NCBI GenBank assembly: GCA_963678675.1
Contig: OY783193.1
Location: 23,491,309 to 23,555,308 of the forward strand
Reading direction: 5' to 3'
Source of the DNA: Xiphydria camelus
Taxonomy: Eukaryota; Arthropoda; Insecta; Hymenoptera; Xiphydriidae
Length of the DNA stretch: 64,000 bases
Shown here: piece after piece, positions 11,180 through 22,619 of the stretch
Layout: every line of letters begins with the position of its first letter
Numbering within the stretch: position 1 is the stretch's first letter
Translations under genes and position numbers: made by a program
The notes under the pieces: model-generated
Databases searched by the model: none
What the model was told of the DNA's origin: nothing
The model's input: only the letters and a program-made list of their open reading frames with translations

Positions 11180-11796
11180 GCCAACAAAAATTGATATGTA
11201 AAATACTCTCCAAAAAAGATCTGAAATCAATTAAGATCGCCATGTTCAAGATTTATGTATTAAAAGTAAAAGGCATCATTTGAAAGGAAAATTATTGTAA
11301 ATCAAGTTACTAAAAAATTCGATTAAAAAATTTATAAGAAAATTTTAATAAAAAAGAACTTGCCGCGTTTAAGTTTTCATATTTTGTCCACTATGCCGAA
11401 TAATTGACAGTGCTTGGACGGTGCTAGTGATTCATAAATTGCACTGCCGAAGTCAAATTCAGAGAAATTCAGAAGGCCCCCGCCTGATCGGTTTCCCGTG
11501 CGACATTCGGTATACTGGTGGTATCATATCAGTGTATGAATTTATTTAAAATCATAAGTGCATAAACATTGAGTATAAATCTGTCTGAATTTTTTATTTT
11601 GAAGGAAAAAACGCGACGTTCTTTTTTATTAAAATTTTTTATAAATTTTTTTAGTCGAATTTTTTAGTAACTTGATTTACAATAATTTTCCTTTCAAATG
11701 ATGCCTTTTACTTTTAATATATAAATCTTGAACATGGCGATCTTGATTGATTTCAAATCTTTTTTGGAGAGTATTTTACGTATCAATTTTTGTTGG
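11180..11796. mobile_element. Foldback element, ~185-bp arms
   Basis: Arms 11180-11365 and 11612-11796 are inverted copies, with GCCAACAAAAATTGATA at the left and TATCAATTTTTGTTGGC at the right. The centre holds a GC-richer loop (about 11395-11530). No target duplication is evident and there is no coding. Confidence 0.65.
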
Positions 11797-12243
11797 CACT
11801 GAATGAACATGCCGCCTTTTTTTACAGAGAATCTGTTTTTGTGGGGGGATTTCACTACTTTTTGGAATTTATTCATGAGGAAGATACGTACATGTAGAAG
11901 AATAGCTTTTTATTACCACAAAATTAAAGTCTCACATTTTATACCGATACGAGCCAATTAATTATAACCACGTTACTTTTGATTTATTCTCGTGATATTT
12001 TGAAAGGGATTTATAGAGTAGAGAGCCCTTATATTTTTCACTTTCCCTTAGTATTTTGGAGAAATAAAACATATACCGCTTTCGAATTTACAGGCCATCG
12101 GATTTTTCTTATATTTTGGTTGTCTACAGAAATCCATGAAGACGTTTTACCTTGAACTCTCTCTCTCTAAGTCTACTCTTCCAATGACCATGACGAATTG
12201 TTTCATCACATATAAAGATACGACTTATGACAGTATATATCAT
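11797..12243. other. No recognisable feature
   Basis: AT-rich sequence without supported gene or repeat. Confidence 0.3.
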
Positions 12244-12486
12244 CCCCTCCTGCAAAAAGTCACTAACTAACATATTTTGTAAAATTCACCTAACTGGACC
12301 TAGTAGCGCTTAATTTTATTAAATCTTTAAATGGTAAAACTCACTAATGCTAAATGCGTTGAAAGTGAGCATGCGCGCATCATAAAAAGTCATTAACCGA
12401 AATATAATACCGATATTATAGAGCAGAAACTACCTACTAACTCAGTTGATGATAAATGTTAGTTAGTGACTTTTTGCAGGAAGGGG
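12244..12486. mobile_element. Short MITE with CTGCAAAAAGTCACTAAC ends
   Basis: The left end CCCCTCCTGCAAAAAGTCAC and the right end GTGACTTTTTGCAGGAAGGGG are inverted copies about 30 bp long, bounding 243 bp. There is no coding and no clear target duplication. Confidence 0.6.
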
Positions 12487-12719
12487 ACGATATGTTGTTA
12501 CATATATTAACTCGAGACGTTGGAATAGTTTTAAGAAATCCTTTTGCATGCACCGCTGAAATTCGCCCTTACTCGTAAATAAATTTAATTTAATTATTAC
12601 CACATCATTTACAGCTTCAATGCTGACCTTACGACTCATTTCAGTCCGAGTAGAACATTAATTGCAAATATCATCGTAAACATGCCAATGCGAATAAAAA
12701 TCATCTATTAACTGTTGCA

Positions 12720-12831
12720 GATCAAGTATTCCGTTGCGGTGGGGGTCCTGATTGGTCTACTCGCTAAGATGCGTATACGTTTCTTAGCAAGTAGACCAAT
12801 CAGGATCCCCACCGCAATGGAATACTTGATC
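12720..12831. repeat. 112-bp palindrome
   Basis: GATCAAGTATTCC...GGTGGGG pairs with CCCCACC...GGAATACTTGATC. The loop includes GATGCGTATACG. A third partial copy of GATCCTGATTGGTCT follows at 12829, so this may be the edge of a larger array. Confidence 0.7.
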
Positions 12832-14223
12832 CTGATTGGTCTCTTCGCTGAGTTACGTGCACGCAAAGATACGAGTGACTCGAGAAAGGCCCCCCTGATC
12901 TCCCGGTAGCTGTCAATTCGGGAGATCGAAGCATCTAACCTCGAAATCAAGTGTACAAGTGATAAGAAATAATTATACGGGTTTCTTCGGTGAGTTTCCC
13001 CAAGTGTTTAAAGTAGTTACTCCATTATTGTAATCCAATTCCATTGTATCCCTTATTTTTCTGCCACGACTTTGATTATTGATAGTGGATGGATCAGCTA
13101 ATAAATTTTATTTCTATTCACTATCAACTATCAAAGTCGTGGCAGAAAAATAAGGGATTCACAATGGAATTGGATTACAGTAATGTAGTAACTACTTTAT
13201 TATTATTTTTTCTTTATCGATATAGTCCCTCTTTCGTATTATGCTATCTCAAGTTCGAATTTATATACCGACCTGTCAAACGTGAAATGTACATGTATCT
13301 CACTTTTATCTCATTAAGTATTACTGCAGACTCTGACATGTCATTTCGTACAGGTGCAACCGAAGAGGACCTAGCTCGTGTCCTGTCCGTAAAAAGATGA
13401 CTCGATGGACATCGGAAAATGTCAGACTTGTCACCGAGCGCCTATTACCCACGGTACATTTATTGCAATATGCGCTTTTCGTTTCAATTATTCCTGCTTT
13501 AAATAACTTTCACTTCTTTCAAAGTATTCACCTTGTACAAACTGTTCATCGTAGGGGGCAGCGATCAATGATTGTGACTAATCGTAGACAAATTATTCCT
13601 GCGATGATGTTCCAGTTGCAAAGCATACACTAGCAAGTCAGCTTACAGCATCCGATGTTTAGTATCAACTTTACCTCTTCTGGAACACCCATCACCCGAG
13701 CATAATCACGATTACGTTAATTCTAATCGCAGAATAGACCGTGAGCTCGGGCACATTATCACAGTAGTAGTTCGGTACACCGAATTGCCTTTTAGTTTTA
13801 ATAGACGAACTTGTCTACGACGAGTCGCTAATATCGATCGCTGCCTCCTACCACGAACAGTTCATAAAAGGTTATTAGCTTGAAAGAAGTAAAAGTTATT
13901 TAACGCTGGAATAGTTGAAACGAGAAATGCGTATTGCAATTAATGTACCGTGGGTAATAGGCGCTCGGTGACAAGTCTGACATTCTCCAATGTTCATTGA
14001 GTCATCTTTTTACGGACAGGACACGAGCTAGATCCTCTTCGGTTGCACCTGTACGAGATGACATGTCAGAAAATCATTATTCTTCATGAAAATCTTCTAA
14101 CCTACTCGTTCTGCAGTAATACTTAATGAAATAAAAAAGTGAGGTACATGTACACTTCACGTTTGACAGGTCGGTATATAAATTCGAACTTGGGATAGTA
14201 TAATATGAAAGAGGAAATATATC

Positions 14224-15299
14224 TGTCGCAGGCAAATAGCAACTTTGGGCAGATAGTATCTGCCTAGGCAAATACTAACTGCCTGGGCAAATAGCTTTAT
14301 TATGTTTATTTCTGATTAAACACCATTTGCCTAGGCAAATAGTATCTGCCGGAACCGTTGTTAGGCAAATATTATCTAGTCTATTTCAGTTCAATAATTT
14401 GTGGTTATATGCATATCATAAGAGTAGTTGCTCCTCAGATAAACTTCAGTATTTTAGTAATTTATTAGGTGTGGGTTTGATAATTTTAGATGGATGTTTC
14501 TTTATGTTATCCAGTGCGGAAAATTTCTAAATACCTAATCAAGGTTTCATGTCGTAGGCAAATGGTCGTTTCAGACAAATAGCTTTGCCTAGGAAAATAG
14601 CTCTTGTGGCTTCGCTCGCTCCTCCGACTCTAATCTAACTTAACCCAGTCCAATGCATTAAAATATAAATAAATTAGATTTGGTAAGATTAGGTTAGGTT
14701 AGGTTAGGCTTGAATCGGTGGAGTGAGCGAAGCGAGCGGAGCCACAAAAGTTATTTGCAGGCAAATGGCTTTGCCTAGGAAAATATCTCTTGTGGCTTCG
14801 CTCGCTTCGCTCGCTCCGCCGACCCTAACCTAACCTAACCCAGTCTAACGCATTAAAATATTAATAAATTAGATTTGATAAGATTAGGTTAGATTAGGTT
14901 AGGCTTGAATCGGCGAAGCGAGCGAAGCGAGCGGAGCCACAAAAGTTATTTGCCTGAAATGACCATTTGCCTAACCAACCGCTCGCATGTTTTAGAAATA
15001 ATTTGAAAAAATCTTGTATGCAACACGTTAGGAAATGCATTCTGTATAACTCGTGTGATAGATATTGCAATAATCTCACTCGTTACGCAAAATGAGGCAT
15101 TTCCTAACTGGTTATATAAATAACTAATCTCTCTATATGCTATATGCCTAAAGAACATTTAGGCAGATACTATTTGCCTAGTCAAATAGTATCTACCTAG
15201 TCATTTAGGAATGAATTATAAAGAAAAGTTATTTGCCCAGGCAGTTAGTATTTGCCTAGGCAGATACTATCTGCCTAAAGTTACTATTTGCCTGCGACA
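14224..15299. mobile_element. TATC-flanked element with TGCCTAGGCA-rich ends
   Basis: The 1076-bp element starts TGTCGCAGGCAAATAGCAAC and ends GTTACTATTTGCCTGCGACA, flanked by TATC (14220-14223 and 15300-15303). The intact opposite arm reads ATATCGATA at this site near 13218, confirming a four-base duplication. Its ends repeat ATTTGCC(T/C)(A/G)GGCAAATA-type palindromes many times. The interior holds two tandem ~185-bp hairpin units. No transposase; superfamily unknown. Confidence 0.75.
14578..14949. repeat. Two tandem hairpin units with TTAGG-like arms
   Basis: Units of about 185 bp (14578-14757 and 14761-14949) each fold from GTGGCTTCGCTCGCT to AGCGAAGCGAGCGGAGCCAC and carry CCTAACCTAACC against GGTTAGGTTAGG. 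The GGTTA pentamer matches the insect telomere motif, but runs are only three to four units inside hairpin arms, so this is not a telomere tract. Confidence 0.65.
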
Positions 15300-15450
15300 T
15301 ATCGATAAAGACAAAATAATAATAAAGTAGTTACTACATTACTGTAATCCAATACCATTGTGTATCCCTTATTTTTCTGCCACGACTTTGATAGTTGATA
15401 GTGAATAAAAATCAATTTTATTGGCTGATCCATCCACTATCAACAATCAA

Positions 15451-16400
15451 AGTCGTGGGAGAAAAATAAGGGATACAATGGAATTGGATTACAATAATGG
15501 AGTAACTGCTTTATTATTATTTTTTCTTTATTTATATATTTCCTCTTTCGTATTATACTATCATAAGTTCCAATTTATATACAGACCTGACAAACGTGAA
15601 GTGTACATATACCTCACTTTTATTTCATCTCTTCTTCGCCTCTGGTATAATCATTTACACCCCACAAAGCACGTTTTTGCAAGTAACTTTTCTGTAACAT
15701 TCCTGCGATATTTTGCAATATTCGTGAATACTACCGTATGTTAGAAATATATATTTCTCGATAAATTCGCGAATGTTGCAAAATATCATAGAAACATTTC
15801 GGAATCATTACATCGAAAGATCTCCTCGATAAGGTACAGCTCGATAAGATTGTACTTGTCAGGGCTGAATTATATGCGGTTTTTATAATTATTTTAGGAA
15901 ATCTCAGAAAAATACAGGTGCAGCATAATATAGATCTGTGCTAGAAAGAATAAGGAATAACCTTCGATGAGTATTCGGGCTGTGGCAACAGAGGTCAGAA
16001 TCAGCAGGACCATGGCAGGGAGGATATTGAAGGATGGACGTACGTCCATGCACCCGAGGCAGCAAATCTAACTCGCGGAATGAACCAATGCAGCTGGTTC
16101 TTGGAACAACAAGTGGACGATCCCTCGTTCGAAAGAAACCCCCTCGGGTTCGCATATGATTTGGAGTCCTTCTGGGTGGAATTGAATAGCAGCACGTTTA
16201 TTTCTGTAACAGATTATAAATAACAAAATTATATCCAGCATTTCACTATTTAAAATATAGTACGAAGGAGGAAATATATCAATAGAGAAAAACAAATGTT
16301 AAAGTAATTACTTGATTATTGTGATCCAATTCAATTGCATCTGCTATTCTTCTGCCACGGCTTTGATGGAGAAGAAACATCAAATTTATTTGTTAATCCA
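15451..16400. repeat. Further copies of the 13-kb foldback module
   Basis: Bases 15465-15640 repeat the forward module of 13145-13325 (AATGGAATTGGATTACAATA, CGTATTATACTATC), and 16240-16375 repeat it in reverse (ACTTGATTATTGTGATCCAA, CTGCCACGGCTTTGATGG). Between them lies sequence with no recognisable domain; the minus-strand frames at 15904-16295 are not supported as genes. Confidence 0.5.
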
Positions 16401-16429
16401 TCGATTCACCCTATGCTCGCATGACGCTG

Positions 16430-16550
16430 GAAACAAAAATATCGACGTCGACCCTGAACAGTAACGGAGGCAAAGCATACCCGTGCTCTCCCGCGAGTCT
16501 GGTGAAAGTTGGAAAAGGATCGAGGAGCCGATTAGTCATCTATTGAATTC
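16430..16550. repeat. Dispersed repeat containing TCCCGCGAGTCT
   Basis: Second copy of the repeat at 2925-3065, in the same orientation. Confidence 0.45.
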
Positions 16551-16904
16551 ATTTCTCCTCCTCCTGTAAGGAGTTACAAGGCTGAATTAACGTTCGAATT
16601 ATAACGGAATCGATTAATGAGGTTCTACAAAAGACGGACTTTTCCGAACACCGTCAGGTAATTACCTTTCTTCCGGGACAAGTGCGGGACCATGATATTA
16701 TGACGTAGCGTTTCGGTGAGGGCCCTCGGTGCCCTCCGCTACTCACAATCTAGCGGCTACGATGCCGCGCGCGAAACGGAAAAGACGATGGGCGCCAGGT
16801 GCACTCCGAACGCACCGCGAGGGGAGACGAACGGGCTCCCCGATAACGCACGGAAATTGCGAGATCGGTAACGTTCCGATCTCGAACGGGTCCGGCTATA
16901 GTCT
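16551..16904. other. GC-rich unassigned stretch
   Basis: An inverted pair GAGATCGGTAACG / CGTTCCGATCTC occurs near 16860-16883. A frame at 16729-16950 runs into the next element and shows no domain. Confidence 0.3.
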
Positions 16905-19121
16905 AAGATCCGAACTAGAGACGTTCTTCACCGATCTGCTTACCGGATGAAAAGTATTTTTTGTCAAACATAATACGTCAATGAATATATCGCGAATGGG
17001 TAGGCTAATAAAATATGCTCAAGACTACCCTTAAAACTATATAAACAGGTGAGCTGATATGAGCAATTTGCACCGATCTGCTTACCAATTAAACTATATA
17101 TGAAAATAAAGATAATTTTATTGCAAACACGATGGTATAACCCTACCTGCAAAAAATCGGTCATGAATCACGGTTGTAAGAGGCTTTGAAATTTATCGGA
17201 GCTAGCCAAGATGCGCATACTACAGGGAAATTTGCTATAGGACGCAACGTAGGAAGTGGGCGCAACGCGACGGTTAGATGAGAGAGAGTGCGTACATGCT
17301 GCTTCCTCGTACGCGATTGACAAAGATAACACTACTAAAATGCCGAGAAAAAGCGACTACGATGGAGTAGGTACTGGCAGTAAACTTTTAATTACTTTAA
17401 ATTAAATATTAAATATTAAAATGTGAGAAAGATTTTTCAAATATTTTCAATTAAATATATGGATGGGGAAATATTAATATTTCTATCACACACAGAATAA
17501 TAATATGTTAGTGATAATTATTCGATAAATTTGATCTATTCTATAAAAATACCACAGCAAACAAACAGACAAATTACATTTTTTAGAGAGCGATAAAAAA
17601 TCATTAAAAAATTGGCGGTGTAAAAAACTTTATTATAAAACAATGAATGCAATAAAAATCTTTACAAATATTATAACAATATTACAACAAATACAATATT
17701 ATAGCCTTCCAAAAATTTGTATGTTGCTGGAATAAGAGAGAGAGTGCCCAGATTTTATATAACAGTAACCTAAACAACGTAAAGACTCCAAGAAGAATTT
17801 TTCTTAACAATTTATCATTTCAACTTATGAAATATCACTTAGAGGAAAAGTCCAGAATTTCGTCTTTACTTTCATATATTTTTTATAACACGTGCATCGA
17901 AAGTGGTGCTTTTCATACTAGTTTTACGGGGCGAAAATAGCAAATTGCACGCTAGGATAGAAAAATTGAGCTCGCGCATGCGCAGTTTATACTTGCTTCA
18001 CTTTCGTCCCTTGGGTGAATTTTCGTTCACTTTCGTCCCTGAAAACTAGCATGAAAAGCACCACTTGCATTCACTTGTTATAAAAAATATCGTGTGCAAC
18101 ACGGACCAAAGTTCGCGCCGTGTGATTGCAGCCCTCGCTTCGCTCGGGCAGCAAACTTCACACTCGTCGGCAATCGCCAACTTTCAGCCCTTGTTGCACA
18201 ATATACTATTTAATGCGTTACAAACCCACCCCATGAGCCATCGCCTCGACTGTCTGTTTATCACATGTTCGGAAAAAACTCACTCGAAAACCCGGTAAGA
18301 ACGTTTTTCCCCTTTTTCTGTACTTTCGAGAAAGAGCCATAAAGTAATAAATTGTCCCTTCTCTAGACAGGCAAAAATAAAAATGCAGTTAGTTGAATCT
18401 TGAACGAAAATAATTTTACCAGGGATCCAACAGTAATTGATTGAAAAAATAACGATTGAAAAAGATAACACTACATTACATTTATGTAATAATGGAGCAC
18501 GCATTTTTCTGCAAACTGAGGGATGTAAACAGCGAGTCGCTCGTAGTCGCTTTTTCTCGGCATTTTAGTAGTGTTATCTTTGTCAATCGTACGAGGAAGC
18601 AGCATGTACGCACTCTCTCTCATCCAACCGTCGCGTCGCGCCCACTTCCTACGTTGCGTCCTATAGCAAATTTGCCTGTAGTACGCGCATCTTGGCTAGC
18701 TCCGATAAATTTCAAAGCCTTACAACCGTGATTCATGACCGATTTTTTGCAGGTAGGGTTATACCATCGTGTTTGTAATAAAATTATCTTTATTTTCATA
18801 TATAGTTTAATTGGTAAGCAGATCGGTGCAAATTGCTCATATCAGCTCACCTGTTTATATAGTTTTAAGAGGCCGACATACCAGGCCCACTAGTTTCTCC
18901 TGCGGGGCAGCGGTGAGACGAGGTAATGTCAAAACGCTAGAAGGGGGTGGAGCTACGCGAGGTTAGCGATGTTGCCGAATGCATGCAGTGTGGACACGGT
19001 CCGGTTAGGTTAGGTCTTACGCCGGCCTCAGTGGCGAGAGCATGGCTCGCTCCCGTTTAGACCGGGATACCGCGTCGCGCGCGCGTTCCAAGTGTCTCCG
19101 GGATTGGCGTACGTCATGTCA

Positions 19122-19206
19122 CCAATGCTTCGATAGCGCAACGGTTAAGTTGCCGGGCTGGGGGTCTCGATGTCGCGGGTTCAATTCTTGTTGGGACTTT
19201 TTTTTT
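19122..19206 (+). other. tRNA-like Pol III promoter unit, left arm
   Basis: TAGCGCAACGGTTAAG resembles an A box and GGTTCAATTC (19178-19187) matches the B-box consensus. A run of nine T at about 19198-19206 follows, like a Pol III terminator. The T arm pairs only with wobble pairs, and neither the acceptor nor the anticodon stem folds properly. I call it a tRNA-derived relic, not a tRNA gene. Confidence 0.55.
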
Positions 19207-19724
19207 TATTAACTTTTTTCATTCGATTACAACCTTTTCTTGTTATAGAAAGTGGTTTACATTATCGAATAAAATAAGAGTTTCAATTTTTTTCATAGTT
19301 TTACGTTATTTTCTTCCTCGTTGAGGTGAACCAATATTATTAGAAAGAACAGTTGGAAGCATCGTTGCATTTTTTATTCTTACATTTCGTCATGGGAATT
19401 TTTGGCTGCCGAAGATTTTATACACGATTTTTTGGATAATAATTGTCGAAAAAACATTTGAAGCACACCGTATTTTGACACCATGAACATTTGACGAATG
19501 GAACTTTGCCACACGCACATTTACACTTTAAAAGCGTTATGGGAAAGCAAATTTCATTGACATTTTCGAAAAACGGCCTGGTTGGCAATAATAATGGTTC
19601 ACCTCAACGAGGAAGAAAAAATAACGTAAAACTATAAAAACAATTGAAACTTTTATTTTATTCGATAATGTAAACCACTTTCTATAACAAGAAGGGATTG
19701 TATAATCGAATGAAAAAAGTTAAT

Positions 19725-19811
19725 AAAAAAAAAAAACCCGACAAGACTTGAACCCGCGACATTGAGACTCCCAGCCCGGCAACTTAACCGTTGCGCTATC
19801 GAAGCATTGGT
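19725..19811 (-). other. tRNA-like Pol III promoter unit, right arm
   Basis: Mirror copy of the unit at 19122-19206. On the minus strand it has the A-box-like TAGCGCAACGGTTAAG, the B box GGTTCAAGTC and a downstream T run (A run at about 19725-19736 on the plus strand). The anticodon and acceptor stems are again not convincing. Confidence 0.55.
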
Positions 19812-21135
19812 AACATTATGCACGCCAATCCCGAAGACACTTGGAACACGCGCGCGACGCTATTCCAAGAAGTTTTCAAGACAAAATCGATTTGACATCT
19901 GCCGGGGTCCCCTTGTGAGATACGCCCTTACGTGATAAGACCGACGATATTCTGCTATTCGTGGCGGAGACAAATCTGACAACCCCGCAGTCCGTACGTA
20001 GTGAAGACGCTAGATGGAAGCATTACTCGGCTGATAAAAGTAGACGAGTAATAGGTTTGAAATAAAGGTTTCCTGCAATGGGCTTTCAGAAATCTTTCGT
20101 GCAAAAGGTGGTAGTACCTTGTACAAGGTTTATTTTAGGGTCCCATAGAAGAATTCATTTCAATACTTTGATTGTTTCCGCGTTTACAACTTGCAAAATA
20201 TAGGTATATTTGTGAGGTCGCCGATGGATTACAACAAAGAAATTTATGTATTTTTTTCTATAGGGCCCTAGATTTATGTTTTTTAAGTGTGGTGGCGAAA
20301 AGTACAAAAGGTTCTTATGCACCATGTTGGAATTATCGCTTTACAGCCGCGACAACTTTTCGGGCGTTTCCAGACGGGGTGTGTCGGCCTCTTAAGGGTA
20401 GTCTTGAGCATATTTTATTAGCCTACCCATTCGCGATATATTCATTGACGTATTATGTTTGATAAAAAATACTTTTCATCCGGTAAGCAGATCGGTGAAG
20501 AACGTCTCTAGTTCGGATCTTGTACTACTACCACAGCAAATGGTAGAGGGGCGGTTCGGTGGACGCTGGCTGGGACTCGGGAGGACGGATTCGTGGACGA
20601 GTTCGCGGAACAAAAAAAACACAGACTTTAAGGTCCCCATACACGTTCAGTCGGCCGGCCGGCCGTGGCCTGCAGGCCGACTGTCAGTCGGCCGTCAGTC
20701 CTGGCCGACCGGCCGCACACACACAGTTAAGGTACCTATGCACGTTTAGTCGGCCGGCCGCTTTCCGCTACGCACACAAATTTAAATGAGGAGTCGCGCT
20801 ACCTGCCGGGGGCCTGTTGATTAATAAAATTAAACGCGTGTTGGAGTTCACCGACAGGGATTCATCCGGCGACGGACTGACGGAAAAATTTTACTCCAGT
20901 CTGAAATTTTATGACCTTGCAACCACGCCCTTTCTCGGAAAGGTTAATTACCGGACGGGCCGAAATAATCCGTCTCCCGCATTACCTATACCTGTATACC
21001 TATTGTAATACATATCGCTATCTTTTTTTATTCTTATTTTATTAATACATTTTAAATATTACTTTTATTAATACCTATATCCTAGGTATCAGTTTAATGT
21101 TCATTAATTTTGGAATAAAATACTTAAATATATTT

Positions 21136-21576
21136 CTATATATTTTTACACTTTATCTTTAAATATTCCTCCTTCAAGGTCAAAAATATATATTTGCATG
21201 TCTCTGGGATAATTTTTCCCAAAGCTTGTGGCGAAATAATTGCGCTGAATTTTAAATCCTCCATACTGCGCCCTGTCGCCAAATATCTCAGGGTCACCAA
21301 AAGCCGTTCTTCTGCGGTAATGGCTTGCCGCATTACGGTGTTCTTTGTCGTAATATGTGGCTTTACCAAATTTAGCAAGTACTGGAAACAATTCTCGTCC
21401 ATCCTCAGGAAATTTTTCAAACCACTTGCACTGGATTGACGAAGTTCATGTACGAGCCCCACGTGAGATAAAGTGCGTTTCTTCAACCACTCTTTCATCC
21501 AAATTTGTCTCTTTTTTCCTTTCCTCTGCTGGTTTGTCAAAATAACAAGTGTAGCTGCGTATTCTTTTTGCGACAT
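21136..21576 (-). pseudogene. PIF/Harbinger transposase, N-terminal part only
   Basis: An intact 146-residue frame matches the N-terminal, non-catalytic part of HARBI1-like nucleases. Residues about 54-110 read RMDENCFQYLLNLVKPHI, then TTKNTVMRQAITAEERL and LLVTLRYLATGRSMEDLKF. Residues 110-140 contain the ISPQALGKIIPETCKYI helix typical of the family. The frame stops just after EEYLK, where full-length proteins continue into the D-D-E catalytic domain (about 350-400 residues in total). No catalytic domain is found downstream on this strand, so it cannot be an active nuclease. It could be the first exon of a deleted gene. Family assignment is firm; function is lost. Confidence 0.8.
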
Positions 21577-21671
21577 ATTTATACTATTAATATAAAATCG
21601 TTATGCTACTATCGGAGCCGGCAGAGAACTGACGGACGCATTCGGTGAACAAAAATGTAGGTGTAGTTTGA

Positions 21672-21818
21672 ATAGGGTAAACGATACAGTCATTGGCCAT
21701 GCGATAGTGATTGGCCCCCTCTCATAACAAATGCATTCGATAGAAAGAGGAAACGATAAGCCAATTTCTGTATAATTTCGTCTGTTTAAAAGGCCAATCA
21801 CTGGAGGTTTTACCCTAT
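21672..21818. mobile_element. Short MITE with ATAGGGTAAA ends
   Basis: ATAGGGTAAACGATACAGTC at the left and the complement of ATAGGGTAAAACCTCC at the right bound about 147 bp. Both inner arms hold the ATTGGCC word. No target duplication is certain. Confidence 0.45.
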
Positions 21819-21933
21819 CGATAACCCGCGGCCGGCCAGGACTGACGGCCGACTGACAGTCCCGTCGTTTGACGGAAAGGATCGGAAGCGAAGAACCCCG
21901 TCTAGTGCAGGAGCTGAGAGACATTGAGTATGA

Positions 21934-22325
21934 AACATATAATATAAAACAGTTTTTATAGAAAAATTGTTAGATGTGAAACATCGAAATTCTTCTTTGT
22001 AGAAAGTATGCGATAGGAAGGATGGACCACGCGTCCGTCGAAAGAACACGTGCGCCAGTGCGCATTTGTATTTATGACTGTGATACTCTTAAACGGTACG
22101 AACCGTTGTATCTAATTCAAAAAGCGCATTTAGTTTACTCTCTCTTAACTCTACCATCGGTACTGTTTAATAGTATCACAGTCATAAATACAAATGCGCA
22201 CTGGCGCACGTGTTCTTTCGACGGACGCGTGGTCGATCCTTCCTATCGCATACTTTCTACAAAGAAGAATTTCGATGTTTCACATCTAACAATTTTTCCA
22301 TAAAAACTGTTTTATATTATATGTT
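21934..22325. mobile_element. Foldback MITE, ~160-bp arms (copy 1)
   Basis: Arms 21934-22096 and 22164-22325 are inverted copies that include AAACATCGAAATTCTTCTTT, CGTCCGTCGAAAGAACACGT and GCATTTGTATTTATGACTGT. The short central loop contains TTTACTCTCTCTTAACTC. A second copy at 23057-24595 is split by a Helitron. Confidence 0.75.
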
Positions 22326-22382
22326 ATTATACACACACGTATTTTTATCTACAACAAAGTATCTTACATCGATGTGGGCCTA

Positions 22383-22587
22383 AAGTTCATAGATAATAAG
22401 ATAATGGCGATTAAATTTCCTTTCCTGGTGAATAAGTTTAGCCTCATATGTTTCTTTGACTTATCAAATATTTATTTACAATCGTGATGTATTATAGATT
22501 GTACACACATACGTACCATATGAGGCTAAACTTACTTGCCAGGGAAGAAGTTTCAATTACTATTATCTCATTATTTATGAACTTTTG
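22383..22587. mobile_element. MITE with ~65-bp inverted ends
   Basis: AAAGTTCATAGATAATAAGA at the left and its near complement at the right (to TATGAACTTTT) bound 205 bp. CATATGAGGCTAAACTTA is shared inverted near the centre. No coding. Confidence 0.6.
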
Positions 22588-22619
22588 ACCTATATCGATA
22601 TGACTTTTCTATGTATGGT

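Larger units (their letters stand above)
13000..15450. mobile_element. Long foldback, split by a nested element
   Basis: The left arm (about 13000-13640) and right arm (about 13850-14223 continued at 15304-15450) are inverted copies. Shared words include GACATGTCATTTCGTACAGG, GGACCTAGCTCGTGTCCTG and TTACCCACGGTACATT. Each outer end is itself a small foldback around GACTTTGAT/ATCAAAGTC. The element at 14224-15299 sits in the right arm. The frames at 13089-13400 and 13397-13633 lie in the arm; I recognise no domain in them. Confidence 0.65.
19072..19860. mobile_element. Foldback carrying tRNA-like units in both arms
   Basis: Arms 19072-19340 and about 19590-19860 are inverted copies from GCGTCGCGCGCGCGTTCCA to its complement. 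Each arm includes a tRNA-like unit, a T/A run, AAAGTGGTTTACATTATCG and CTCGTTGAGGTGAACC. The loop (about 19340-19590) has no open frame of note. Confidence 0.75.
18869..20391. mobile_element. 1.5-kb TTAA-inserting element (piggyBac-like)
   Basis: It starts GAGGCCGACATACC and ends GGGTGTGTCGGCCTC, flanked by TTAA (18865-18868 and 20392-20395). The opposite, uninterrupted arm at 17025-17045 reads GACTACCCTTAAAACTAT, the exact pre-insertion site with one TTAA. No transposase is encoded. Inside is the tRNA-like foldback at 19072-19860. A truncated relative ends at 7928. Confidence 0.85.
16905..20521. mobile_element. Long foldback with nested TTAA insertion
   Basis: The left end AAGATCCGAACTAGAGACG and the right end CGTCTCTAGTTCGGATCTT are inverted. 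Arms cover about 16905-17365 and 18525-20521 once the insertion at 18869-20391 is removed. The arms share words such as CTTACCGGATGAAAAGT, GTCATGAATCACGG and GCATGTACGCACTCTCTCTC. The inner 1.1 kb is not symmetrical and has no recognisable coding region. Target duplication not evident. Confidence 0.75.
20628..21861. mobile_element. Decayed PIF/Harbinger element region
   Basis: AAGGTCCCCATACACG at 20630 and AAGGTACCTATGCACG at about 20729 are repeated outer ends, each after TTA. An inverted pair, GACTGTCAGTCGGCCGTCAG (20679-20715) and its complement (21829-21861), brackets the transposase fragment at 21136-21576. The CGGCCGGCC-rich ends suggest nested or duplicated copies. Exact boundaries are uncertain. 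Confidence 0.5.

Noticed and set aside
14608..14912. Interstitial telomere tract
   Set aside because: Only three to four GGTTA units, located in hairpin arms duplicated within a transposon.
19122..19206. Functional tRNA gene
   Set aside because: Boxes A and B are present, but the acceptor and anticodon stems do not pair.
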